From Pseudomonadales bacterium (GTDB taxonomy: Bacteria; Pseudomonadota; Gammaproteobacteria; Pseudomonadales; Azotimanducaceae), in assembly GCA_019090615.1 (NCBI GenBank), contig JAHRVQ010000078.1:44855-108854 (forward strand): a DNA stretch of 64,000 nt, given 5' to 3'. The position numbers were made by a program, and so were the translations under genes. Below, piece by piece: positions 9,211 through 17,809 of this stretch. Within the stretch, counting starts at the first letter, position 1, and each line of letters begins with the position of its first letter. A model generated the notes under the pieces. That model saw nothing but the letters and a program-made list of their open reading frames with translations. It was not told the origin of the DNA and searched no databases.

Positions 9211-9981
9211 ATGATTATTGAAGACAAAGTTGCATTTATTACTGGCGGCGCATCTGGCCTCGGCCGAGCCACTGCAGAGAATTTTATTCAAGCTGGTGGT
9301 AAAGTTTGCGTTTACGATCTTAATGCAGAAGCTGCAGAGAAGGCTGCCTCAGAACTCGGAGAAAGTGCAACTTTTGCCGCCGGGGATGTGGCTGATGAAG
9401 AGGCGGTAAAAAACGCTATCCAGAAAACCCTCGATACTTTTGGCGCCATTCATATCAATGTCAACAGTGCCGGAATTGGTGCCGCTGCGCGCACTCTAGG
9501 TAAAAAAGGCCCTATGCCGCTTCAAACGTTTGAATTCGTATTACGCGTCAATCTAATCGGAACGTTTAATGTCCTCAGACTATGCTCTGAGGCCATGGCA
9601 AAAAATGACCCCGTTACAGAAGATGGCGAACGCGGTGTGATTATCAACGTAGCATCAGTTGCCGCATTCGATGGTCAGATAGGCCAGGTAGCCTACAGCG
9701 CCAGTAAAGGCGGAGTAGCTGCGATGACCCTGCCCATTGCTCGCGATCTTGTAAAACAAGGTATCCGCATAGCAACCATAGCACCAGGCATCTTCGAAAC
9801 GCCGATGATGAAATCCGCACCACCTCAAGTACGTGAACCACTTATAGATATGACCCAATTTCCTAAACGCCTTGGCAATCCAGACGAATTTGCCCAAACA
9901 GCTAATTATATCGTAACCTGCAGTTATATAAACGGCGAAATTATACGTCTGGATAGCGGCATTAGAATGCAACCAAAATAA
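9211..9981 (+). CDS. Short-chain dehydrogenase, 3-hydroxyacyl-CoA dehydrogenase type II (HSD17B10-like)
   Basis: SDR enzymes of this subgroup oxidise 3-hydroxyacyl-CoA, including 2-methyl-3-hydroxybutyryl-CoA in isoleucine breakdown, with NAD+. The 256-residue product has the cofactor motif TGGASGLG near residue 11, NSAG near residue 87 and the YSASKGG active-site block (Tyr/Lys). GVIINVASVAAFDGQIGQVAY is the region typical of HSD17B10 relatives. Length is standard. It starts 141 nt from murB's start, divergently, and converges with kdsB. In Pseudomonas this slot holds a low-molecular-weight phosphatase gene, so the SDR is a lineage-specific occupant. Family is certain; substrate is inferred. 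Confidence 0.85.
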   Translation: MIIEDKVAFITGGASGLGRATAENFIQAGGKVCVYDLNAEAAEKAASELGESATFAAGDVADEEAVKNAIQKTLDTFGAIHINVNSAGIGAAARTLGKKGPMPLQTFEFVLRVNLIGTFNVLRLCSEAMAKNDPVTEDGERGVIINVASVAAFDGQIGQVAYSASKGGVAAMTLPIARDLVKQGIRIATIAPGIFETPMMKSAPPQVREPLIDMTQFPKRLGNPDEFAQTANYIVTCSYINGEIIRLDSGIRMQPK

Positions 9982-10071
9982 AAACAGCAAGGAAAATAAC
10001 ACCCTACGACAGGGTCTAAAACCTGACAGGCGATGAGAAGTTTGTCGCGAATAAGAGAACCAACCAGGCCT

Positions 10072-10824
10072 CTACACCGCTGGGAAGAGTTCTCTTACTC
10101 GCGCTAAATCTTTATCTGTATCCACCCCGGCAGGAATACTTGTGCATGCCTCCGCGACATGGATTTTTATTCCGTTTCTTAAGATTCTGAGTTGTTCAAG
10201 TTTCTCAAGCTGTTCTATTTCATCGCATTCCCAGCGAACAAATTCACGTAGCAAGCTCGCCCGATAAGCGTAGATACCTACATGGCGTTTTAAATGGGCC
10301 CTGGTTAGCTCCACTGAAGCTGCATTTTTATCCCGTTCGAAGGGTATCGTTGCGCGGCTAAAGTATAGTGCCATATCATTTTTGTCGGCAACCAGTTTGA
10401 CAACATTAGGGTCAAAAAAATCATCCATAGAATCAATTTTTTCAAACAGGGTTGCCACCCGCGTTCCGGATCTAACAAGATTTTCGGCGACCTGGTTGAT
10501 CACCTTCGGTGGTATCAATGGTTCATCGCCCTGAACATTAACAATAACTGTATCGTCGGCCATCTGCAGCTTTGACACAACCTCATGTATTCGGTCAGTA
10601 CCCGAAATATGTGCATCAGAGGTAATACAAGACTCTCCGCCAAAGGATTCAACCAGCTCAGCAATTTGCACGTTATCGGTCGCAACAACAACTCGACAAG
10701 CATCACTTTGAACCGCCTGTTCATATACCCGTTGGAGCATAGGTTTGCCGCCAATATCCAGCAAAACCTTACCTGGCAGCCGCTGCGACGCGTAACGAGC
10801 AGGGATTACAACTGAAAATCTCAA
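10072..10824 (-). CDS. kdsB: 3-deoxy-manno-octulosonate cytidylyltransferase KdsB
   Basis: Activates KDO with CTP to CMP-KDO for lipopolysaccharide inner core assembly, in the cytoplasm. The 250-residue product begins with the nucleotide-binding [17 protein letters not shown] and has VVVATDN, the Asp-containing NVQGDEPLI and HVGIYAYR, all diagnostic. Length matches E. coli (248). The start is a TTG that overlaps the trm112 stop as TTGA, with GGAG 5 nt upstream, so the two genes are probably translationally coupled. It belongs to a minus-strand operon exbB-exbD-msbA/lpxK-trm112-kdsB. Confidence 0.97.
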   Translation of the reverse strand: MRFSVVIPARYASQRLPGKVLLDIGGKPMLQRVYEQAVQSDACRVVVATDNVQIAELVESFGGESCITSDAHISGTDRIHEVVSKLQMADDTVIVNVQGDEPLIPPKVINQVAENLVRSGTRVATLFEKIDSMDDFFDPNVVKLVADKNDMALYFSRATIPFERDKNAASVELTRAHLKRHVGIYAYRASLLREFVRWECDEIEQLEKLEQLRILRNGIKIHVAEACTSIPAGVDTDKDLARVRELFPAV

Positions 10825-11015
10825 AAGCGCTCCAGCTTTTCTTCCACAGTCAATTGACGCGCCTCACCCTCTAACATCACAGGGATATCATCCCGTATGG
10901 GATAAGCCAAACCCTCGGCCAGACACCACAACTCCTCGGCCGCTTTATTGTAAGCAAGTTTCCCCTTACACAATGGACACACCAGGATGGCAAGTAATTT
11001 TTTATCGATGGTCAA
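10821..11015 (-). CDS. Trm112 family protein (YcaR-like)
   Basis: Small zinc-ribbon-like protein of the Trm112/UPF0434 family, found next to lpxK and kdsB throughout gammaproteobacteria; its bacterial role is unclear. The product has [11 protein letters not shown], then [20 protein letters not shown], the usual family core. I place the start at TTG 11015 because AGAGG lies 5 nt upstream. The slightly longer GTG at 11021 would overlap that site. This gives 64 residues. One CxxC pair and a third cysteine are present. The stop overlaps kdsB by 4 nt. Confidence 0.9.
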   Translation of the reverse strand: MTIDKKLLAILVCPLCKGKLAYNKAAEELWCLAEGLAYPIRDDIPVMLEGEARQLTVEEKLERF

Positions 11016-11139
11016 GATCACCTCTCTTTTGTTACTGACTAATTCTTCTTATGGCCGCAAATTTTTTCTGGGACAAATTAAAATAGCGCTGCCTGGGTTC
11101 AATAATGAAGCCCTATCTGAGCTCCATTAGTTAAACCCC

Positions 11140-14073
11140 TCAGCTACCAACGCCTGACAGACGCTTGACGGAATCTTGACCGAGCGTAGTTTGATCTAAT
11201 TCTCCAGACAGTAACAACTTATCAAGAATAATCCCGATCAGATCAGCGGTCACCGTCACTTCAACATCAAGATACCAAAAACTATTATGTTTGAAACTAG
11301 ACCGCAACTGCTGACATTTAACCGCGTCTTTTTCCGTCATAATAACGGGCAAGTTGTCACCAAAATCTAGATCTTCAGAATCATAAAAATGGTGATCTGC
11401 AAAACTATGTGGGATTATCTGGTAACCGAGTGTTTTCAATGTATCAAAAAACCTTTCAGGGTGCCCAATAGCCGCTACCGCATGTACTGGCTGGTTCGCA
11501 AATTTACTGAGTTCCGCCTCCCCTGAATTCAGGCTGATTATTTTTTTCGGCAACAAATTCATCTTCAAATACTTTACAGGTAACCGAGGATGCCCTTCAC
11601 CATTAACAATAACAAGATCAACTTCCATCAACCGTGAAGCAGGCTCTCGTAACGGCCCTGCAGGCAGGCAAAGTCCATTCCCCAGGCCACGCTTGGCATC
11701 GACTATCGCAATTTCAAATGCTCGCGCCATATTATAATGCTGCAAACCATCGTCTGAAATAATAATATCACAGCCGTGATTTTGCAGAAGATAACGTACT
11801 GCCGCTGAACGATCAGGATCAACAACTACCGGGCATTGGGTTTTCTTTGCCAACATAACCGCCTCATCACCGGCAACCTTTGGATCGGCGTCCGGCTCAA
11901 CTAACAATGGGTAATGCTGTGATCGCCCACCATAACCCCGACTAACCACACCGGGCCTTAGCCCATGAGCCAACAAACCATTTACCAACCAATCTACCAG
12001 AGGTGACTTACCGGTACCCCCAAGGGTAATATTACCCACCACTATCACCGGTACCGGCGATTGCCAACCGATACTATTACGCCTTTTATAACCTGCCACC
12101 GTACTAAATACCCACGCCAGCGGCGTTAATAGTTTCACCCAGCCTTGATTCCCATACCAACCCTGGAACAGTGGATTATTTATTTGCGAAAACCAGCTAA
12201 ACCGCTCCTGACCGCTGTCAGGCAAGCGATTATCCGGTATTTTTTCGGCTGTGGTCGTAGCCACTTCTGAGTCAAGTTGAACATTATGCAAACCCGCATA
12301 ATGTTCGTTACGCTGCATCAACTCGGCATGGGTACCCTGCTCAATAATTTCGCCCTGATCAATCACCAGAATGCGGTCGGCTTTTTCAATAGTCGACAAC
12401 CGATGGGCAATCACGATAGTTGTTCTGCCTTCTGCAACGGCATTCAGTGCAGACTGTATTTTTCTTTCTGATTCTGAATCCAGCGCAGATGTAGCTTCAT
12501 CAAGAATCAAAATAGGTGCGTTTTTTAAAAAGGCGCGGGCAATAGCCAGCCGTTGACGCTGACCACCTGACAGAAGTACTCCATCATCGCCCACCAGCGT
12601 ATCTAACCCCTGTTCCAGTGCCTCAATAAACGGCCATGCATAAGCTTTTTCGGCAGCGAGCTGAATGTCTTTAAGCTTGGCATCCTGCATACCGCCATAA
12701 GCTATATTATTACCCACCGTATCATTAAACAGAGAGACCTTCTGAGTAACGATGGCCAGATGTTGACGTAAATTTTTGAGGCTGAAATTTTCAATTGGCT
12801 CATCGTCAATAAGAATAGAACCAGAGTTAGGCAAATAAAATCGCGGAATAAGGCTCGCCAGAGTACTCTTACCACTGCCTGATCGCCCTACCAATGCCAC
12901 AGTTTCACCGGGTTGAACCACAAAGCTAATATCTTTTAATACATTAGTTCCTGACTTGTCATAAGCAAAACTTACCCCTTTGAACTCGACCTTGCCCCTT
13001 ATTTTAGTCAGCTCCTTACGGCCTTCATCAGGCTCCATATCTTCATCAAAAAGCCTGAAAATATCTTCTGCAGCGGCCAGACCTTTCTGTATCGTCGCAT
13101 TAACTTCTGATAATTGACGAATAGGTTTCGCCAGCAAACCGCCAGTGCCAATAAATGCGACAACATCTCCCGATGTCATATTCGCTAATAGAACTGGGTC
13201 CAATACCAACCAGACAGATCCTGCTATTGCAAAAGAAACCACCAGTTGAATAATCGGTGTCGCGATCGAAGAAGTAACCACCATTTTCATAGATTGACGA
13301 CGATTATTTTGACTTACTCTCTCAAACCGAGCCCGCTCGAAATCAGTACCACCAAATATTCTGACCTCTTTATAACCTTGCATCATCTCTGAGGCAACAT
13401 GCGTCACATCACCCATTGAATCTTGAATCTTTTCACTTATCTGGCGAAATCTTTTCCCCGCGAAATTAACAATTAACGCAATAACTGGTGCCGCAGCAAT
13501 AAATAACAGCGTGAGTTTCCAGTTCAGATAAAATAAAAACCCCAAATAACCCAGTACCGTAAAGCCTTCTCTAATAATAACTCGCCAGGCATTTGATGCG
13601 GCACCTGTCACCTGGGTTACATGGAAAGTAACCTTGGCCACCAGATGCCCAATGGCATTATTGTCATAATATAGGCTAGGTAAAACCAATAGCCGGTCAA
13701 ACAATTCAAAACGCAGGTTATGCACCAAATGAGTACCAATGAAGGTAATAAAATAATTACCTACAAAGGTTCCAATACCGCGTAAAAAAACAATGACGAT
13801 AATCGCCAGCGGTATAATCATTCTGTTTAATTCACCCTGATCACCAAATATCTGGCGGATATATGGCGCAACACGACTGTCCTCAAAAAAGTCATTGCCA
13901 TTAAGCGAATCGATAATATATGCGATCAACTGCATAAAACTGACATTGGACACGGAGTAAATAACGAAGCCAAGCATACTAAGGATAAAAAATGGCCAAT
14001 ACGGAATCACATAAGATAATAACCGAGAGTAAATGGCCGTATCAGAGGATGGGGCTTCAGGAGTCTTTCTCAC
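11140..14073 (-). CDS. MsbA-LpxK fusion: lipid A ABC exporter joined to tetraacyldisaccharide 4'-kinase
   Basis: One uninterrupted frame of about 977 residues encodes two enzymes that are separate elsewhere. Residues 1-605 are MsbA, the inner-membrane lipid A flippase: six membrane segments, Walker A GRSGSGKST with K402, signature LSGGQ near 501, then ILDEATSALD and an H-loop histidine in IVIAHRLS. After a hydrophilic linker of roughly 30 residues, LpxK starts near residue 635 (WYGNQGWVKLLTPLAW) and runs to the end, with P-loop GGTGKS (K689) and ISDDGLQHY. LpxK adds the 4'-phosphate to lipid A precursor on the cytoplasmic face, the step before KDO addition and export. A start at GTG 14073 fits best, with AGGA 6 nt upstream; it overlaps exbD by 17 nt. 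No LpxK start with its own ribosome-binding site is visible. See findings. Confidence 0.93.
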   Translation of the reverse strand: MRKTPEAPSSDTAIYSRLLSYVIPYWPFFILSMLGFVIYSVSNVSFMQLIAYIIDSLNGNDFFEDSRVAPYIRQIFGDQGELNRMIIPLAIIVIVFLRGIGTFVGNYFITFIGTHLVHNLRFELFDRLLVLPSLYYDNNAIGHLVAKVTFHVTQVTGAASNAWRVIIREGFTVLGYLGFLFYLNWKLTLLFIAAAPVIALIVNFAGKRFRQISEKIQDSMGDVTHVASEMMQGYKEVRIFGGTDFERARFERVSQNNRRQSMKMVVTSSIATPIIQLVVSFAIAGSVWLVLDPVLLANMTSGDVVAFIGTGGLLAKPIRQLSEVNATIQKGLAAAEDIFRLFDEDMEPDEGRKELTKIRGKVEFKGVSFAYDKSGTNVLKDISFVVQPGETVALVGRSGSGKSTLASLIPRFYLPNSGSILIDDEPIENFSLKNLRQHLAIVTQKVSLFNDTVGNNIAYGGMQDAKLKDIQLAAEKAYAWPFIEALEQGLDTLVGDDGVLLSGGQRQRLAIARAFLKNAPILILDEATSALDSESERKIQSALNAVAEGRTTIVIAHRLSTIEKADRILVIDQGEIIEQGTHAELMQRNEHYAGLHNVQLDSEVATTTAEKIPDNRLPDSGQERFSWFSQINNPLFQGWYGNQGWVKLLTPLAWVFSTVAGYKRRNSIGWQSPVPVIVVGNITLGGTGKSPLVDWLVNGLLAHGLRPGVVSRGYGGRSQHYPLLVEPDADPKVAGDEAVMLAKKTQCPVVVDPDRSAAVRYLLQNHGCDIIISDDGLQHYNMARAFEIAIVDAKRGLGNGLCLPAGPLREPASRLMEVDLVIVNGEGHPRLPVKYLKMNLLPKKIISLNSGEAELSKFANQPVHAVAAIGHPERFFDTLKTLGYQIIPHSFADHHFYDSEDLDFGDNLPVIMTEKDAVKCQQLRSSFKHNSFWYLDVEVTVTADLIGIILDKLLLSGELDQTTLGQDSVKRLSGVGS

Positions 14074-14482
14074 GGCTATTCCTGGTTGTAATACTGAGAT
14101 GAATAAAACCCAATTGTCCAGCTGCATCCATGGCTGTCACCACAGCTTGATGCGGGGTCACGGAATCAGCGGTAATAACGAGTGGGGTAGAAGTATCACC
14201 ATTGGATAACTTCTGTATGGCCTTTTTTAGTGTCTGCAGTTTGTTGTTAATGAGTGCCACATCATTAACTGCATAGTCACCTGATCGTGTAATCGTAATT
14301 TCAATTTTTTTATTTACCACCTGAGAAACCTCACTCGAGGCCTCTGGCAAATCAATTGAGAGTTTGGTTTCTTTAGAAAATGTCGTTGACACCATGAAAA
14401 ATATAAGCAACAAAAATACCACATCAATGAGCGGTGTTAGATTAACCTCAACATCGACACGTTCTCGGCGCGCAAACTTCAT
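14057..14482 (-). CDS. ExbD/TolR family biopolymer transport protein
   Basis: Inner-membrane protein with one N-terminal transmembrane helix and a periplasmic domain; pairs with an ExbB/TolQ channel to use the proton gradient. The 141-residue product begins MKFARRERVDVEVNLTPLID, and its membrane segment is PLIDVVFLLLIFFMVSTTF, carrying the conserved proton-path aspartate in LID. The rest fits a periplasmic ExbD domain. It lies after exbB (91 nt) and overlaps the msbA-lpxK start by 17 nt, the arrangement seen in Pseudomonas and relatives. No TonB gene is nearby, so the energised partner is unknown. Confidence 0.93.
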   Translation of the reverse strand: MKFARRERVDVEVNLTPLIDVVFLLLIFFMVSTTFSKETKLSIDLPEASSEVSQVVNKKIEITITRSGDYAVNDVALINNKLQTLKKAIQKLSNGDTSTPLVITADSVTPHQAVVTAMDAAGQLGFIHLSITTRNSREKDS

Positions 14483-14573
14483 TGATTATTATCCATCAGT
14501 GAATCAAATTGACAGGAACTGAGTCTACCAGGCACAGCGGCAAGACAAATAATAATCGCGTATTCAGCCATCA

Positions 14574-15260
14574 TTAGCTGGTCGCAGCCCGACGGGCTGG
14601 GTTTTTATTCGAGCCTGTTTTTGGCCGATCACTACGAGACTCACTGCGATCATCACCACGATCATTGTTAAGCACCTCAACTAGTTTCAACGCTTCCTGC
14701 TCCATACCAACAACTAGCTCATCCACTCGGCGCAGAAAAAAGCGATGAAAAAATAGACTGGGAATAGCCACGGTTAAACCCGCGGCGGTGGTAATTAAAG
14801 CCTCTGAGATACCTCCGGCTAATACCGCTGCGTTACCAGTGCCCTCAAGCTTAATGGCGGCAAATACTTTAATCATGCCAATGACTGTACCAAGCAAACC
14901 CAACAATGGGGTAATCGCCGCAATCGTACCAAGGGTATTAAGATAACGTTCCATCTCATGGATAACCTGACTGGCGACTTCCTCAATGGCCTCTTTCATC
15001 TGGTCACGGCCATATCGATGTTGGGCGATGCCGGCAGCCAATATTTGTCCTAGTGGTGAGTTTATTCGAAGCTCACGTAGGCGCCGATTATCCAGATCAT
15101 TATTTTTAATCCAGTTCCAAACTTGCGCGAGTAAATTCTTTGGCACAATTTGGCTAGGCCGCAGTGTCCAGAACCTTTCTATACAGATTGCAATCGCAAT
15201 AACCGAGCACAACAGTATAGGTATCATTAACAAGCCGCCTGCTTGAATCAGTTCGAACAC
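14574..15260 (-). CDS. MotA/TolQ/ExbB proton channel family protein
   Basis: Inner-membrane proton channel partner of the ExbD-like protein. From a GTG at 15260 the product is 228 residues and opens VFELIQAGGLLMIPILLCSV, which matches the usual ExbB N-terminus. A longer frame to 15404 exists, but its extra residues look non-coding; GGGAG about 10 nt upstream of the GTG supports the short form. Membrane segments are seen near the N-terminus, at TLGTIAAITPLLGLLGTVIG and at SEALITTAAGLTVAIPSLFF, as expected for the family. The C-terminus is basic and polar. In Pseudomonas the gene next upstream is comEC; here a 16-kb block intervenes. Confidence 0.92.
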   Translation of the reverse strand: MFELIQAGGLLMIPILLCSVIAIAICIERFWTLRPSQIVPKNLLAQVWNWIKNNDLDNRRLRELRINSPLGQILAAGIAQHRYGRDQMKEAIEEVASQVIHEMERYLNTLGTIAAITPLLGLLGTVIGMIKVFAAIKLEGTGNAAVLAGGISEALITTAAGLTVAIPSLFFHRFFLRRVDELVVGMEQEALKLVEVLNNDRGDDRSESRSDRPKTGSNKNPARRAATS

Positions 15261-15510
15261 AGACCCTACACTCCCAAGAATAATTTCCGCCACTGTACCA
15301 CAAATGCACTCGGGAAACGCGCTCAATGCGGGCCCATCGGCGGACAGGCAATTTGCCATAATTAGCGCCACCATACCAAACTTATCGCCCGGCTCATGGT
15401 ACAACCTACGGCTTTCACGACGGAAAATTAAGCTTGTAACTACCGATAAATCTAGTTAAGGCGTCTGGTTAAGGGCTCTGGGGCTCCATCACTGACGGCA
15501 TATAAACGAC

Positions 15511-16719
15511 TCAGGCAACCACTTTCTGGTCATGCAACAAACCTATTTCAGACGCCGGCAGACCCAACTCTTCTGCCAGAATTTCATCCGTATGCTGACC
15601 CAGCACCGGCGCCGTCATAGGTTCCAGGTTCTCGGATTTTGCAAACATCATTGGTGAACCTGGCACCAGATATTCACCAATTTCTGGTTGCTCCAGACGA
15701 GCAAATAGCGGGTTTTCTGTGGAGCAATCTTTATCTTGTTCAATCATTTCCCTGAATGACTGATACGGCCCAAAACAAACTGCATTTTGTTGTAGGGTCT
15801 GCCGTACCACCGCAGCAGAATGGCTTTCAATCCAGGGGGCAACTAACGCCGCCAGTTGTTCACGCGCAACGTATCGATCACCTTCTAATGAAAAGTCCAA
15901 CTTGAGCTGCGCGGCCAACAAATCGACCTGGTCTCTAATACCGGTTGCAACAACAATACCCTTCCATTGCCGGGGTGTTAAACCTACCAGCATGAAACGC
16001 TGACCATCCTGGCTGACAAAATCGCGACCGAATGCGCCGTATAAATAGTTACCCGCTTTCTGCCGGTCAGAATTATTGATCATCACCTCAGCTATATTGC
16101 CCAAATGGCCCGCTGTCGCCAGGGCAACATCTTTCAACGCGATTTTGACTAACTGGCCTTCACCCTGTAACCGACGATGCCTTTCTGCTGCTAACATCGC
16201 CACCGCTGCCATCTGTCCAGTAATATTATCCCAGGCAGGAAGCAGATAGTTCGTTGGGTTATCATTGCCTGGTTCACCGGTTGCATTAGCAAATCCCACC
16301 GCACAATTGACGGTATAGTCTACCGCTGAACCACCCAGCCTATCGCCCAAAATATTCACATAAATTAAATCTGCCCGATGCTTTGCCAGGACATCATAAT
16401 CGAGCCAGCCTCGGGCTGGGAAATTTGTGATGAACATTCCCTCATCATCACCATCTCGGGTAATTAGCTGAGTAATCAATGCCTGCCCTTCAGGTTTTCG
16501 AATATCTACCTGGATCGAGCGTTTACCCTTGTTCATGCCCGCCCAAAATAGACTAGTACCGGTTTTTGTTATCGGCCAACGGCGATAATCAAGCCCACCG
16601 CCAATCGGGTCAAAACGAATAACGTCTGCACCCAATTGTGCCAATGTCATACCACCCAAAGGCGCCGCAATAAACGCCGACCCCTCTACTATCCGCATCC
16701 CAGATAAAATTCCTGCCAC
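15511..16719 (-). CDS. mct: Class III (CaiB/BaiF) CoA-transferase, probably mesaconyl-CoA C1-C4 transferase (2-methylfumaryl-CoA isomerase)
   Basis: Family III CoA-transferases move CoA between carboxylic acids through an aspartyl intermediate. The 402-residue product opens with LSGMRIVEGSAFIAAPLGGM and GADVIRFDPIGGGLDYRRWP, which I recognise from the mesaconyl-CoA C1-C4 transferase branch (Mct, about 408 residues in Chloroflexus) rather than formyl-CoA transferases. D164 in PAWDNITGQ sits where the catalytic aspartate is expected. The start is GTG 16719, with AGGTGG 7 nt upstream; an in-frame TTG 24 nt earlier has no such site. The MaoC-type gene 79 nt upstream is on the same strand, and this pairing supports a mesaconyl-CoA role. 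Exact specificity is an inference; generic annotation would be CoA transferase. Confidence 0.72.
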   Translation of the reverse strand: MAGILSGMRIVEGSAFIAAPLGGMTLAQLGADVIRFDPIGGGLDYRRWPITKTGTSLFWAGMNKGKRSIQVDIRKPEGQALITQLITRDGDDEGMFITNFPARGWLDYDVLAKHRADLIYVNILGDRLGGSAVDYTVNCAVGFANATGEPGNDNPTNYLLPAWDNITGQMAAVAMLAAERHRRLQGEGQLVKIALKDVALATAGHLGNIAEVMINNSDRQKAGNYLYGAFGRDFVSQDGQRFMLVGLTPRQWKGIVVATGIRDQVDLLAAQLKLDFSLEGDRYVAREQLAALVAPWIESHSAAVVRQTLQQNAVCFGPYQSFREMIEQDKDCSTENPLFARLEQPEIGEYLVPGSPMMFAKSENLEPMTAPVLGQHTDEILAEELGLPASEIGLLHDQKVVA

Positions 16720-16798
16720 TCGATAACCACCTTTAACTACCAATTTACAATTTACTTTTCAGTATTTCTAATCATCCACGCTCTTATTTTACACTCTC

Positions 16799-17809
16799 TT
16801 ATTTTGCAAAGAGAGCAGCAAGATGCCAATCCAGCACCTTTACATTTTCGCCTGCCTGCGGTGCTTCACCACCCCGGGTAGCAAAGGTTTCAACATGAAA
16901 ATTAGCTATGCCACTACCTTTGAAGGGGATCTTTTCCGTCAATGTAACTTCGCTACGCAGGATATCCTGTTCAAATACGGGCGCTACATGATCACACTTA
17001 TGCCACCCAAGAATAGTCATCAAATTTGGCAATTCACGGGTCAACTGCGCAGCCGCGATTGCAATAGTATGGCCGCCGTATACTAACCTTTTTCCATACA
17101 CTGATCGCGTCGCATCAGTATGTGTCATCGCGAGATTAAGGGTCATACGCACCAGTTCTGGTGCCAGGGAAACAGTATCCTGAGCTTCAATCACTATTTT
17201 ATCACCCACAATCAACTGATCAAAATGTTCACCTGCGGATAGTTCTTTATAGGTCGCATATTGCCAATCCGGCATAGCGTCTTTTAATGCTTGCGGATCA
17301 AGGTCTTCAGGCATCATATCAAAAGCATCGGCGTGACCTGTATCAGCCTCTGGATCCTGACAGGGTATCATTGGACAACGCCAGAATAACAGCACGGTAT
17401 CGCCATTCTGGTTCTTGACGTGTATTTCAAGCGCAACCATTCCAGAGCCGGCTCGACCCGGCTTCAGTTTGTTCTGGCGCAACGCCACAACCTTAGTATT
17501 AGTTGTTAGTGTATCGCCAACATATACTGGATGGCGCAATATTAAACCACGATAGAACAAATTGCCCATTACCCGTTGGGAAGGAATAGTGGTTTGGCCT
17601 ATCGCAAGATTACAAACTAAAGAAGGATTAACTAACGGTTTATCATGGCCTGTTATTTTTTTGCTCAAATTATTATCTAAAGTCATCCGCAAACGATCAC
17701 CAAAAATCGCCTGATGAATCGCAACATGACCCTCGGTAATAGTGACCGCTGGCACCTGAGAATAATCATCACCTACTTTGAAATCTTCGAACCAGGGTGC
17801 TTTTGTCAT
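16799..17809 (-). CDS. MaoC-like double-hotdog hydratase, possibly mesaconyl-C1-CoA hydratase
   Basis: MaoC proteins hydrate or dehydrate enoyl-CoA thioesters. The product (336 residues) is about the size of 2-methylfumaryl-CoA hydratase (Mch) and has two hotdog repeats. The first (WFEDFKVGDDYSQ, then GLILRHPVYVGDTL) resembles the Mch N-terminal half; the second carries GDKIVIEAQDTVSLAPELVR and LVYGGHTIAIAAAQLTRELP. I use the ATG at 17809 because AAGGAAG precedes it by 8 nt; the in-frame GTG at 17830 overlaps that site. It is followed by the mct-like gene on the same strand. Together they could interconvert C5 CoA esters such as methylmalyl-CoA, mesaconyl-C1-CoA and mesaconyl-C4-CoA. Malyl-CoA lyase and the C4 hydratase were not seen here, so the pathway assignment is tentative. 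Confidence 0.68.
   Translation of the reverse strand: MTKAPWFEDFKVGDDYSQVPAVTITEGHVAIHQAIFGDRLRMTLDNNLSKKITGHDKPLVNPSLVCNLAIGQTTIPSQRVMGNLFYRGLILRHPVYVGDTLTTNTKVVALRQNKLKPGRAGSGMVALEIHVKNQNGDTVLLFWRCPMIPCQDPEADTGHADAFDMMPEDLDPQALKDAMPDWQYATYKELSAGEHFDQLIVGDKIVIEAQDTVSLAPELVRMTLNLAMTHTDATRSVYGKRLVYGGHTIAIAAAQLTRELPNLMTILGWHKCDHVAPVFEQDILRSEVTLTEKIPFKGSGIANFHVETFATRGGEAPQAGENVKVLDWHLAALFAK

Noticed and set aside
12150..12320. MsbA-LpxK fusion as a frameshift artefact
   Set aside because: Both domains and the linker are in one frame with no stop, and no abrupt change of residue quality is seen. An assembly error cannot be fully excluded without reads.
14073..14127. Longer start for the MsbA-LpxK protein
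   Set aside because: The extra 18 residues lie inside exbD coding sequence and have no ribosome-binding site, whereas GTG 14073 has AGGA at the right distance.
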